Of a DNA stretch of 64,000 nt, positions 33,940 through 42,859 are shown in pieces (position 1 is the stretch's first letter; the number at the start of each line of letters is the position of its first letter). This DNA comes from Cristatella mucedo (Eukaryota > Bryozoa > Phylactolaemata > Cristatellidae). A program made the translations under genes and the position numbers. A model generated the notes under the pieces. That model was not told the origin of the DNA, searched no databases, and worked only from the letters and a program-made list of their open reading frames with translations. The DNA is taken from NCBI GenBank assembly GCA_009760855.2, contig WPIO01000009.1, positions 4,309,001-4,373,000 on the forward strand, in the 5' to 3' direction.

Positions 33940-34275
33940 CGACACATTCTGCTGCAGTTGCCGTTCGTCCCTCAGGCCTACGATGAAAAGACACTTGACG
34001 CTGCCTTTGCCCTCCTGTCCTTAGGTGCAGCTGACGATGCGACCACACTTGCTGATGCCGTATTCGCACTTTCTTCAGGTGAAGCCGACGATCTAACAAC
34101 ACCTGCTGCGGCCTTAGTCGTTCCCCCTCAGGTGCAGCTGACGATGCAACGACACTTGATGCTTCCTCAGTCCTCCCATCGTTAGGTGCAGCTGACGACG
34201 CAACGACACCTGCTGCTGCCGTAGCCGTACTTGTCTCGGATGCAACCGATGATGTAACAAGTCCTGCTGCTGCAG
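33570..34275 (+). repeat. Minisatellite, about 54-57 bp unit
   Basis: Roughly a dozen degenerate copies of a unit containing GGTGCAGCTGACGATGCAAC and ACACCTGCTGCTGCC are arrayed head to tail. The unit length is mostly a multiple of three, so several frames remain open. Confidence 0.85.
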
Positions 34276-34509
34276 AATACTATGGTTATGGCGTATCTAG
34301 CTTAGTAGTTAGGAAAATATATTACATAAGTAGGTTTTTGTATAGCATATCATATTTTAGGAGAAACAGGTGGTTTATCGTAGCTCAAAATCTGCTGTAG
34401 CAGCGTCCTAGCTCAGAGTTAAGTAGTGCACCAGCACGCTGAGTGGTATAATTATCAATTTAAAAAAAGTGTTCTACGGGTGTATATAGGAATGAGCCAA
34501 TCTTCTGAA
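34276..34509. other. Left flank of PLE-2
   Basis: The composition turns AT-rich here. No gene, and no terminal repeat identified by eye. The left limit of PLE-2 is placed at about 34.4 kb only because element-like coding sequence starts soon after. Confidence 0.3.
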
Positions 34510-35048
34510 ACTCCAAGACTTGAAGACTGCACTTCAAGATAGGTTTATTGAGTGGTTGGATATGACTAGGGACAAGGAGCGATATGATTTGTTTTTTAAG
34601 TTATCCAATGATTTAACTGTCCTTGATAGAAGAAATTGTCAGAGTATTAGTGAATATAATAATAGACTTAGAGAAATTGGTAAAATATTGTTTAAATTCC
34701 AGAGAATTAAGGTCACATAAAGATAAGCTTAAAACAACTATAATGATTGCCATAGAAGCAAGGCAAGGCGTTTACAGCGTTTTGAGTGAATATGAAGAAC
34801 GTAGAATTTATGAACAGATTAAGTCTAAGAAGATACAGGAAGAAAGAAATGCTCTCAGACACTTAGCTGCTGAGCAAATGCTGGAAGAAATTAAAGTTAG
34901 AGAGGATAGAATCGAGCATGTTAGAGAAATTCTTAATAACTATCAATTTGATCACATGTGGGATAGTTGTGGCTGTCATGATATGCGTAGTGTATGGTAT
35001 GATGATATCGATAGACTTAATGATAACATTTATATCCTGAAATCTTAA
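34510..35048 (+). pseudogene. PLE-2: unknown helical protein, frameshifted
   Basis: The first part (34520-34720) reads KERYDLFFKLSNDLTVLDRR, then LREIGKILFKF. The second part, in another frame to the stop at 35046-35048, is strongly helical (EYEERRIYEQIKSKKIQEER, LAAEQMLEEIKVREDRIEHV). It ends with a W/C/H-containing segment (HMWDSCGCHD). It is AT-rich and encoded opposite to the capsid genes. No family is recognised. It lies at the integrase end of the element. Confidence 0.4.
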
Positions 35049-36030
35049 CCCATTTTAGCTACTTTTTCTTTCTTTACATAGAAAGTGGATAGAGATAAAA
35101 ATATTCAAGATTTCATCAAGCACGTTAGCAGAAATTTGGATTAATCACCACCTATCAGAGGTTACCTGTTACCTTTCGTTATGGTAAAGATTATCTAGAA
35201 AACTTTTTCAATATTATGATCATCATTTGACTATCTCAAAACTCCTAATACGATTACTTTAATGGTTGTTAACGGATGTTCTTACGAAGTAAATCCACCC
35301 AATACACACGTAGAAATTACTTTTTGTGATTCTACTGACGATTACAATCTTACAGTCCCTTTGCAGCAAATGTAAAGCGCCTAGAAAGAGATTAAGTTCT
35401 CTGAGGGCGCTTTATCAAGTACATTATTATTATTATTATTATTATTACAGTGGATCAATACTTGCCTAGATTACCATACCAAGTATCCATCATGTATTAC
35501 AACTTTAATCGTGACATAGATGAAATACCACTTAATAGTTATACTGATGTTTCATTATGCATCTTCTTTCAATTTTTCTCTAGATTCACTTTCAATTAGC
35601 TGATGAGAATGTGACGAATAGAGAGATGGCAAGCCTAAGAGTAGAGCTTTCTAAGAAAAAGTACACTTACCTTTCAGCTGAAAGCGATAAAAGCTTGTTT
35701 GAAAAAAGTTACGGTAGCCTCCCACATATTTAAATTATTAATTATTTGTACAGGTGTTCTTACAGCTATTCTCAGTTCTTATGTGGATCCAATGGAGGAG
35801 ATCCGTCACATTTCCACAGCAGGCGCTGCTTCTCGCTTGATTTGGCGAATTGCAGCGTCATTTCACAGATAGACAAACGAAAGCACCTAAAGCTAATCAG
35901 CAACGATAAGCGATTAGAGAAGGCGATCGACGCGTCATCAGACTATGCGGACGCTCAAGAGGAGTTGCACGATGTGCTCGTCAGTGGAACGAGTTCAGTT
36001 AGACTCAGCACTATTGAGAACATTTAACTC
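35049..36030 (+). pseudogene. PLE-2: unknown gene(s), decayed, with LINE-A tail insertion
   Basis: Broken + strand frames include TLMVVNGCSYEVNPPNTHVE near 35260 and, after the inserted LINE tail, QYLPRLPYQVSIMYYNFNRD near 35460. Later stretches are RVELSKKKYTYLSAESDKSL near 35650 and IWRIAASFHRQTNE near 35850. A frame ends at 36027. The first two blocks are probably one gene cut by the insertion at 35355. No domain is recognised. Confidence 0.35.
35355..35452 (+). mobile_element. LINE-A 3' tail insertion in PLE-2
   Basis: GCAAATGTAAAGCGCCTAGA, AAGAGATTAAGTTCTCTGAG and the GCGCTTTATCAAGTACATTA tail with a long ATT run. Only about 80 bases of LINE sequence are present, so this is an extremely short 5'-truncated copy. 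Confidence 0.85.
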
Positions 36031-36249
36031 TTCTCCTAAAAAACTTCTCTTAACTTCATTTACCCAATATCTGATTTTCTGACCTCGCCTGCACATAATT
36101 CTCACAATCGTATGAACAATAATTCAGCGAATAATTTGCGACCGGAGCTCTTCTTCTTTTCTCGCTTTCAAGCCTCCATCTTCTAGCAAGTATCTAACAG
36201 TAGCTCCTAACTCTAAAGAATCCTCACTTTTACATTCTGTTTTTTTGTC

Positions 36250-36862
36250 ATTAATTTATTATCACGTCTGCAGGTTTCTTATCAATCACAACGGTCTCGC
36301 TATTGTTCAGGTAATCTATCACCTTCAGCAAGTTTTTAATCCACTCCCTGTTTCTTTCGCCGTCTCCTGCTTCCCACCCTTTTTCATACTGATACATGAA
36401 TAACCTCTCAGCGACAGTTCTGTCCAGTATTTTAACCATTGCCACGTTCTTCTTAGTAACTTCTTCTCTAATTATTAGCTGTCATCTTATGTTTTTCCAT
36501 TTCTTTTTTAAATTCTCGTTTAAACTCTGATCCAGGATGTACAGTCGTTTACCCTCAGCCATTTGAGTTTGCTTCTATAGTAGATGCTTCTTATAGCCTT
36601 GCTAACATCTCTAGCAGTCTTCGTCTTTGAAGCTCTGGCATCTGTATACCTGCTCGCCACATCTATAACGCATAGTGCATACTTTGTATCCTCTATCGTT
36701 AGGTAGGTAGAATGTATCCGCTCGATGCTGATCGTTTGGTACGCTGACATCGAGGAAACCGCTAGGAATATTTCTAGGTCTGCTCTTGAATGCCTGACTG
36801 ATGGCAGCATTCTCATAAAATTCTCTATCTATTTTTCTTTCATTTAATGTTTTGAAAGACAT
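36250..36862 (-). pseudogene. PLE-2: retroviral-type (rve, DDE) integrase, decayed
   Basis: ATG at 36862 (- strand) begins MSFKTLNERKIDREFYEN. The catalytic core follows over frameshifts: a HRADTFYLPND block, then YALCVIDVASRYTDARASKT with the first catalytic Asp. The VHPGSEFKREFKKEMEKH block has His where the second Asp is expected. The last block is MVKILDRTVAERLFMYQYEK, with Lys at the usual catalytic Glu position, followed by a tail with NREWIKNLLKVIDYLNN. This layout is that of Polinton/Maverick integrases. The frames at 36520-36862 and 36251-36445 are its two main pieces. Broken catalytic positions and frameshifts show it is inactive. In such elements it inserts the DNA into the host chromosome. 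Confidence 0.7.
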
Positions 36863-36877
36863 TCTTCTATTAAATAT

Positions 36878-37384
36878 ATGGCTTCGATTTGCGATTCGTC
36901 TAAAGTAGAGTTAAAATGTCAAGATATTTACGAATTATTTAACGCTAAAATCTCAGGATTAATTTGCATCAGATATAAACCTCAAATCTTAGGACGCTAG
37001 AAGTTTGTGTGCGCATACTGTGACTAGAATGAGAACGAAACCGATTCTGCTAGCGATAGTAAAGTGTGCATGAAGTGTTATAGATTGGTTTGCAAGACGT
37101 ATTTGAAAACGTCTCAGTTATTGTTAAAGGTAAAAATAATGTGTAATTATGCATTCATTGGTCGGGGATGTACACATTTCAAATCTAGACATATATTCGC
37201 TACCAACTGCGAATATAAACCACCTATCAACCACACGCGTCCAGATCTGTTTCACAAGATAGTTGAATCGATCATGATCATGATCTTCAATACAACTCGA
37301 TATAAATTGAATAGCACACAGCTCAGGGAGGTATCGTTTTTAATATTTCACCTGCTATATTTATGTAACTGTATAACTGACTAA
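36878..37384 (+). pseudogene. PLE-2: zinc-binding protein, RING/TRAF-like, two stops
   Basis: ATG at 36878 (MASICDSSKVELKCQDIYEL) starts only 15 bases from the integrase ATG on the other strand. One frame, broken by two stops near 37000-37030, has a C-x2-C pair (CAYC) and CMKCYRLVC. An open part to 37384 has CNYAFIGRGCTHFKSRHIFA ending in C. The spacing of the last block (C-x8-C ... H ... C) recalls TRAF-type zinc fingers, and the first pairs recall RING or a zinc ribbon. Fold and role (possibly a ubiquitin ligase-like host-interaction protein) are inferred. It converges tail to tail with the fibre-like gene. Confidence 0.45.
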
Positions 37385-38112
37385 AAGAACAACGTTTTTG
37401 TTTCCACTCTTAGTAGTGACTTTAAAACCAACAGGACCTCTAGTAAAAGCATCCTGGTATCTCCACGCCCTTCAATAGCACTAATTATCCTGACGTCTCC
37501 TGCTGGTAACGTGCTATTCGGGCTTTGAGGAAAAGGAATACAAGTGTTACCTCCAGCCACGTGTATGGAGGTGATTATTATAGGAGCTTTATCTATGGTC
37601 GTCCAAGTGTAAGCTGTAGAAAAAGGTATTTCCCCAAGCATTGACTTACCAGCCAATGACATCACTACCACTTCGCTAACTCTTTTACCGTTGGCTGTGT
37701 CAGCACGGGATTTTTTGCAGGCGTCTGTTGTATTGGCGGAATTCATCGCATTGGTTATCTTGTTGCAACCCATGTTTAAGTCATATCCAACAGGCAAAGA
37801 CTTTAGAATGACATTACGTTTCAGATCCCTATAGGTAGCGCACAAGTTATCATCCAAAGTGGTAGGATTAGTAAAACTAGAATTACAGTTATCGGAATTA
37901 ATAGCGAACCCTCCCATGTTCGAATCTCCAGTTATCGTATCACCAGCCTTATTAACGCTGGAGTCAAGCTGACTTTTAACGACCAAATCGTTTGCATTAA
38001 CGGCAGTTCCAACGTTGGTCAATGTTTTACCATAGCAATCGATAGTGGATATGGTAGTCATGATGGTAATTCTTGTTAAGCTCCTATCAGCGTAATCTTT
38101 TTTTAAAGGCAT
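37381..38112 (-). CDS. PLE-2: phage-tail-fibre-like repeat protein
   Basis: A 243-codon - strand frame. Two repeats of the kind found in phage tail fibres and collars are visible: VNKAGDTITGDSNMGGFAIN at about residues 53-72, and GYDLNMGCNKITNAMNSANT with TDACKK at about residues 109-133. Between them is a LDDNLCATYRDL stretch that looks like a decayed copy of the motif's distal part. The C-terminal half is beta/proline-rich (TIDKAPIIITSIHVAGGNTC). The very end may be frameshifted (LLLEVLLVLKSLLRVETK). The role, receptor-binding fibre or spike, is inferred from the repeats. Neighbours are the orphan gene upstream and the zinc-binding gene converging downstream. Confidence 0.55.
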   Translation of the reverse strand: MPLKKDYADRSLTRITIMTTISTIDCYGKTLTNVGTAVNANDLVVKSQLDSSVNKAGDTITGDSNMGGFAINSDNCNSSFTNPTTLDDNLCATYRDLKRNVILKSLPVGYDLNMGCNKITNAMNSANTTDACKKSRADTANGKRVSEVVVMSLAGKSMLGEIPFSTAYTWTTIDKAPIIITSIHVAGGNTCIPFPQSPNSTLPAGDVRIISAIEGRGDTRMLLLEVLLVLKSLLRVETKTLFF

Positions 38113-38173
38113 CTCCAGGATTTACTGGGTCTTTAACATTCATGACTTTGCTTCCGGTCATTTTCAAGTCTGT

Positions 38174-38320
38174 GTAAGCTGGTTTAGTCTAGCGGTTAGC
38201 GTGCTCGCCCCGACCAAGGTCTGGCTGAGGTTGTGGGCTCGAGCCCCGAGGCATATGTTAAGCATGGGAATAGAGATTAAGTTCTCTTGGATCGCTATAC
38301 CAATAAATTATATATTCAAT
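38174..38320 (+). mobile_element. SINE-A inserted in PLE-2
   Basis: GTAAGCTGGTTTAGTCTAGC, GGTTAGCGTGCTCGCCCCGA and GTGGGCTCGAGCCCCGAGGC give the tRNA head with A and B boxes. The tail ATAGAGATTAAGTTCTCTTG ends in an AT-rich stretch. It lies between the fibre-like gene and the conserved orphan. Confidence 0.85.
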
Positions 38321-38474
38321 AGATTATATATTCCGCAGACGCTAGTGATTTAATATTCTTTCGTGAGCATACTATGCTATTATAAATTTGAAACTCTAGC
38401 TTTGTTTACTACTTCTGTGACTAACGGTACCAATCTTTTAAATCTATCTTTATCTGTTTCTCTAAATATTTGTA

Positions 38475-38930
38475 TTAACATTTTTTAACGTAGAAAATAA
38501 AATCGAATTCATTTTCTTTCTTATGGTTGCATCTTCCGTGATTGGCTATTAGACTAAAATTGAAATCGTAACTTATCTCATGCTTTAGAAGGTACAAAAA
38601 TACAGATTTACTGATGGGTATATAAATGCCTTCTTCTGCGGGTATTGGAACTTTTCCGGCGGCAATATACTCATTAGGTTTATGACCACAATTTAAACCA
38701 GGAATGCATGTCTCGAATTCGCCGAGCAAAAATTCTTCTATATCTAACATGTACAATCCTAGTAGATACTGCATTTTGCATTGAGGCGGTATCTTGCCTT
38801 CGACGAGGTTTCTAGACCACAGAAATTGTATCACTACAAGTTTTTTTAGACTCTCTATCATAAATCATTCCAACTAGACTATAACAATAACAACAATCTT
38901 TAGAGAAGCAGTCATTAGAATTAGTTATGT
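38475..38930 (-). CDS. PLE-2: conserved orphan gene
   Basis: An open frame of 128 codons from 38861 (MIESLKKLVV...) contains QYLLGLYMLDIEEFLLGEFE, IPGLNCG and YIAAGKVPIP. These match the broken gene of PLE-1 at 23551-23880 in the same order. Upstream, at 38880-38930, another frame has NDCFSKDCCYCY, similar to ANDCLTRDGVYRY at the PLE-1 start. The true start is therefore probably about 38930, with a frameshift near 38860. No known family is recognised. It follows the capsid gene in both elements. Confidence 0.55.
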
Positions 38931-39179
38931 CGCTTTTAAATTTCATTTTTAGTAGCTTTGGAACTATCGGTTCAAACGTTTTTCAAAAAAGTAAGTGCGC
39001 TTAATTCTAGATTTTTATTGGTTATTTTTTATTAATAATAATACATATAATTTCCTAACTCATTTTTTCATCAGCTTTTGCATTTTTCAAAGATCGGATG
39101 TACTTCCAATCCACCAATGTTTATTCGCATAGACTCTAACAATTCATCACTTCCTTGCTTCATTCATCTACAATATAAT
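38931..39179. other. PLE-2: between capsid and orphan genes
   Basis: AT-rich sequence with no clear frame. In PLE-1 the equivalent interval holds a small unknown gene (23225-23525), and I could not find a match to it here. Confidence 0.3.
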
Positions 39180-40770
39180 GTGATTTAAATTAATCGATAG
39201 GAGTTTGAACTGCTGGTGGTTTCAACGCCTTAAAAGCAGTACCATCACCATTGACGATGAGATCGAGCTCAGTTTCAGAAATCATAGTGTTGTGAATTAT
39301 ACATCCGTTAGCATTCGGTGCAGTTCTAAACTTATTACTGACATCTAGAATGTTAGTGTTCCTCAGAGACTGCTAGTTGAATCTAAGATTGATGACGTGG
39401 AATGGATACAACGAAACATAACCTGGAAGATGGGTCCCTGTTCCAGCAACGTGGTTACCCACACCTAGAAACATTTTCCTAAACTGAGTGAAATCCATGT
39501 AAGCCATGGGGCATTGAGCTAGAGAAAAGTTGCTCAAGCGCCTCAATTCTGGGTATTGGCTTCCACCTCCAGGTTGAACCGTGATGCTTTCAAAGTTACC
39601 GTGATTGAATACTGTGTTATTACCAGTGTAACTATTATAATTATTTGAATTCTGAAATTTAAGTGTGAGCCACCTAATTTTCTCATCTTGCGCTTGAATT
39701 GTAAGTCTATGCGTTTGCTGAAGACTATCTGCAATATGTGAGTTTTAATGCCTTCTATTACTGTAAATGAGTTTCATTCTACCATTCACCTCTCGCATCT
39801 TATCGATTAGCGATCTTCGTATCGAAATTCTAGGCTTAACTTTAGGGACCAGATGAAGCTTGTCTAGGAATACTCTGGTTGCACCGCTGGTTGTCTGAGG
39901 CGCAGGAGCAGCGGCAGCAGAAAGCAGCCGTAGCAGAAAAGTGCAACGCATTCACGTCTCCAAGTGTTTCTATTTTTTAGCAAGATTTCAATGTTCGCGT
40001 TATAAATGATCTTGCCCACGTCTGCGCAGGATCCAGAGATCCTGTCCAAAGGCAGGATTCTACTGGAGCATCTATTTTGATGAGATTAAGTTCCTAGGGC
40101 AAGCTTCCTCATCGCCCAACCAACATTGGCTACACCGGCATTAGCACATACAGGATTAGTTGTATTAGCGACAGGAGCCGCTGCTGGATAGTCATTTGTG
40201 TCTTCATCCTTTCTCCAAAATGAAGCTAGACCTTCTCGCATATTGTTATCGTTAGGATCCAACATTGCAGTAACAATTGTAGAAGTTACAGCCATTCTAT
40301 ATTCATTATTATAATTTTCGACTTCAACTCCTCCAACTCGCAATCGCATTGCATAGGAAAGCCAAGCAGCTTCGTTAATAACAAAAGTGACATTAGCATC
40401 ACGTGGATTAGCATAACTAGCATCGCTAGCAGGTGTTCCCACAGATTGAGCTATATTGCCGCTCCAAAGTTGTAATGCAATGTAATGTATCTCCGTCTGC
40501 AACTCCACAAAGCCATAAAGACTAAGTGCGTGTTACGCAGGAGAGTTTAGTATAGCGCACTCGCAGTCTAACCGGCTTTCGGTACGCATTCGGTAGCCAA
40601 CAGGCTATGCTTCCATCAACCTATCATTAAGCATCAGACAGCATAAAGTAATCCGTATTCCTAGGTTCTATGAAGAATATAGCAGCAGTTTCAGGAGCGA
40701 TAGCAGTTTCTTGAACTCCATCATCAGCTGGAGGATACTCGTGTTATACTTAATGTCACAGATGGGTGCC
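39180..40770 (-). pseudogene. PLE-2: major capsid protein-like gene, split by LINE-B
   Basis: The N-terminal part lies at about 40650-40770 (DGVQETAIAPETAAIFFIEP, DYFMLSDA). After the LINE-B insertion the frame from about 40470 to 40086 has INEAAWLSYAMRLRV and REGLASFWRKDEDTNDYPAA. DRISGSCADVGKIIYNANIE follows at about 40050-39960. The C-terminal part at about 39680-39190 has NTVFNHGNFESITVQPGGGS, YMDFTQFRKMFLG and a final SETELDLIVNGDGTAFKAL block. The blocks match PLE-1 21749-23220 in order. The first residues of the open frame starting at 40508 come from the LINE tail, not from the capsid. Several frameshifts and stops. Confidence 0.6.
40473..40650 (-). mobile_element. LINE-B 3' end inserted in the PLE-2 capsid gene
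   Basis: Reversed LINE-B tail (AATGTATCTCCGTCTGCAAC, GTTACGCAGGAGAGTTTAGT) followed by the GGCTTTCGGTACGCATTCGG block. Capsid-type coding sequence is found on both sides in the same orientation. Confidence 0.75.
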
Positions 40771-40780
40771 GGACGAAGCT

Positions 40781-40987
40781 CTATCTATCAGTCTCGTGGA
40801 AGATCTTATCTTTATCTTGAAAATATTTATCTTCTTTTTCCAATGTATCAAAGTTGTGAGAGGAGCACCCACCTTTTTCTATTGCTGGAGAAGCTTTAAA
40901 TGGAGGAGGTTCAATCACCGTACTTTCACTTTCTTTCAGCATTACTTCTGGTTCTCTCTTTGCCATTCTCGCCATTGATCTGTCCAA
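40781..40987 (-). CDS. PLE-2: small open frame, unknown
   Basis: A 68-codon frame (MDRSMARMAKREPEVMLKES), rich in charged residues with a PPPFKASPA segment. It lies between the coiled-coil gene and the capsid gene. No relative is seen in PLE-1. It could be the C-terminal part of the coiled-coil gene. Confidence 0.35.
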   Translation of the reverse strand: MDRSMARMAKREPEVMLKESESTVIEPPPFKASPAIEKGGCSSHNFDTLEKEDKYFQDKDKIFHETDR

Positions 40988-41039
40988 GCCCTTATAGATT
41001 ATAGGATCGCTACTTCCTAACCTTTTTGTCGTGATCCGG

Positions 41040-41445
41040 TTCTCCTCTATTCTTTTGTATTTCTTTTACATTCATACTCTTCATCTTCTCTTCCACGGAC
41101 CAGTCTTGTGCGCTTCTTCATCAAGCAAGTTGTTCTTCCTCTTTTCGCTTTTGCTTTTTCTCCTCCTCGCTAAGTTGTGCAGCCTCCAATCTTTTTTGAG
41201 TATTTTTTATATCTCTCGCATATTTACGATCGTTAACCTGATATGCGATTGTAATGCCAGCGTCAACTGCTGTTTTCACTCAGCTAACAATGTCTTTACC
41301 GTGATCTTTACCAAATTCGCCGACCTTCTTGCCAGCATTATTTGCGCATCACGAGCTCCTGCTCCAAGGATCCAAGGTCTTTCATTCGCTCAATGCGCTT
41401 TAGTGAAGCTCCTCTCCCTCTCTATGATAATCCTTATCTAATTTC
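41040..41445 (-). pseudogene. PLE-2: small core-like protein with coiled coil
   Basis: Frames on the - strand give GKDHGKDIVS, VKTAVDAGITIAYQVNDRKY and ARDIKNTQKRLEAAQLSEEE, followed by a K/E/R-rich helix. It has the same placement and general design as 21115-21620 of PLE-1 (a small-residue-rich segment, then a coiled coil). Stops are present near 41280 and 41150. Confidence 0.45.
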
Positions 41446-41539
41446 AAGAGTGACTACAGTTTTTGCAATGGCTGTAATTCTTTTTTGTTCAATTCTGATC
41501 CGTTAAAATAATTCAATAATTCGTTTTGTATCGAGAGTG

Positions 41540-41800
41540 CTGAAAGTAAGATTTAGAAAAGATGGATTGTCAATGTACATGCCTACTTTTCTGCCTGGGA
41601 ATATATCTGCAAAATCCATCATTAATGATGCTTCGCTGTGCTTCTCGTTGCAAGAATTTTTTGACGTGTCAACCAAACTGCCCTTTTACTCTAACTTCGT
41701 TCACATCTTCGTAGGATGGTACTTGTATCTTGTTCCAAGCAACGTACGCGCCAGAGAAATACATCGCTTTCTTAATTTCTTCGTTAGTTTCTCCACCTAC
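41540..41800 (-). pseudogene. PLE-2: counterpart of the PLE-1 20640-21104 gene
   Basis: NEEIKKAMYFSGAYVAWNK lies near 41740-41800, VPSYEDVNEVRVKGQFG follows, and in a shifted frame MMDFADIFPGRKVGMYIDNP with SFLNLTFSTL near 41545-41640. The first block matches KAMYFSGIYKAWNK of PLE-1. It directly continues the penton-like gene, so the two may be one protein. Confidence 0.45.
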
Positions 41801-42255
41801 CTGGTAGCAGGATCAAAGGAGCCCGGCAAGCTTGACGCCGAGCGTAGAGTGTCACGTGTGGAATTAGTTGTACCAGCAAAAGCTTTCGATCCTAGAAACA
41901 CGATGCAGTCACCTTTTACCTGCATGCTAAACTTTCCATCTATATCTAGGATGAGTGCGATGTTCTTGCCAACTCGCGAAATTTCTAAAGCTCCGTCCAA
42001 AGCCATGCATAACGAACCGCTGCTGTAAAAACCAGGTGTGACTGTGACATAACTATAGTTATCGTTGTCGCCTTTAGACTTGTAATACAAAGCGTTATTT
42101 GTGGCAGAAATATTAGCCACAGGTGTGGTCACATATGTAAACTCTATTCTTTTACGACCGATTTCTGTATAACCTTTACTCCATATCTTTGGGTTTAGAG
42201 TCACTCCCCATTCGGATTTATCAATACTGTTGCTTACAAGTTTAATAGCACCCAT
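41797..42255 (-). CDS. PLE-2: penton/minor-capsid-like protein
   Basis: An open frame of 152 codons starts MGAIKLVSNSIDKSEWGVTL. The middle has GRKRIEFTYVTTPVANISAT and YSYVTVTPGFYSSGSLCMAL, aligning with PLE-1 19474-20619. The C-terminal part is open but of low similarity to PLE-1. It starts 6 bases after the stop of the preceding decayed gene (GG TTGATATAAA ATG), with the same tight spacing as in PLE-1 at 19474. It is predicted to be beta-rich. The role is inferred from position and copy-to-copy conservation. Confidence 0.5.
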   Translation of the reverse strand: MGAIKLVSNSIDKSEWGVTLNPKIWSKGYTEIGRKRIEFTYVTTPVANISATNNALYYKSKGDNDNYSYVTVTPGFYSSGSLCMALDGALEISRVGKNIALILDIDGKFSMQVKGDCIVFLGSKAFAGTTNSTRDTLRSASSLPGSFDPATR

Positions 42256-42262
42256 TTTATAT

Positions 42263-42350
42263 CAACCCTCTAACATTTCAATGTCAACTACGATTTCTTC
42301 TTCGTTAAACTCTAAAGGTATGGTGTAGGTATTATAAGAACTATATTATA
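42263..42350 (-). pseudogene. PLE-2: residual C-terminus of the upstream virion-type gene
   Basis: The - strand reads YNSSYNTYTIPLEFNEEEIV and ends VDIEMLEG before a stop. It resembles the last residues of the PLE-1 gene at 18670-19470 (FGGEQFIVVIKIVEV) in position and pattern. The element ends at about 42350; ATPase and protease equivalents are missing to the right. Confidence 0.4.
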
Positions 42351-42534
42351 TTAAGGTATCATGCCTAAAGGCACTGTGATCTGTGAACCACACTCGTGAG
42401 GCTCACTACATATTCGGTTAGGGTGTTACATTTGTAGGTGGCCAATGCACTGACTCGGTGGCATGCCTCCTGCTCCTGCAGATGCCGAGCTCGGTTGCAT
42501 ATGCTTATCTTTTTTTGAAAGAGATACAGACTGT

Positions 42535-42735
42535 GTGAGTCTGTGTATTTTTACATGTGTGTATATGTGTATGTGCATGTGTGTACATGCATGCATGTAG
42601 GTGGGTGGGTGGGTTCGCGTGTGTGGGTGCGCTTGTCTGTGTGGGTTCGCGTGTCTGTGTGGGAGCGAGTATGTGTGTGCGCGTGTGTTCGTGCATGCAT
42701 GTGTGTATATGTGTGTGTGTGTGTCTGTTTGTGTG
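42535..42735. repeat. GT-rich microsatellite
   Basis: Imperfect GTGT/GTGG repeats with ATGCATG interruptions. Open frames of cysteine/valine over it are artefacts. Confidence 0.9.
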
Positions 42736-42859
42736 CACTATTTAATGGGTGATATTCAAGACTGGCCGGAATTTGGTTGTAGTCGATGTGCAGCTTCAGT
42801 GCTAAACGTTGAGCTGGGCTTGGTTGATCATGCTTGGTGGGTGCTAAGGAAATAATCTG

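Noticed and set aside
33533..34102. 189-codon Q/R/H-rich gene on the - strand
   Set aside because: It is the reverse reading of the 54-57 bp minisatellite; arginine/glutamine/histidine-rich content follows from the complement of the alanine codons.
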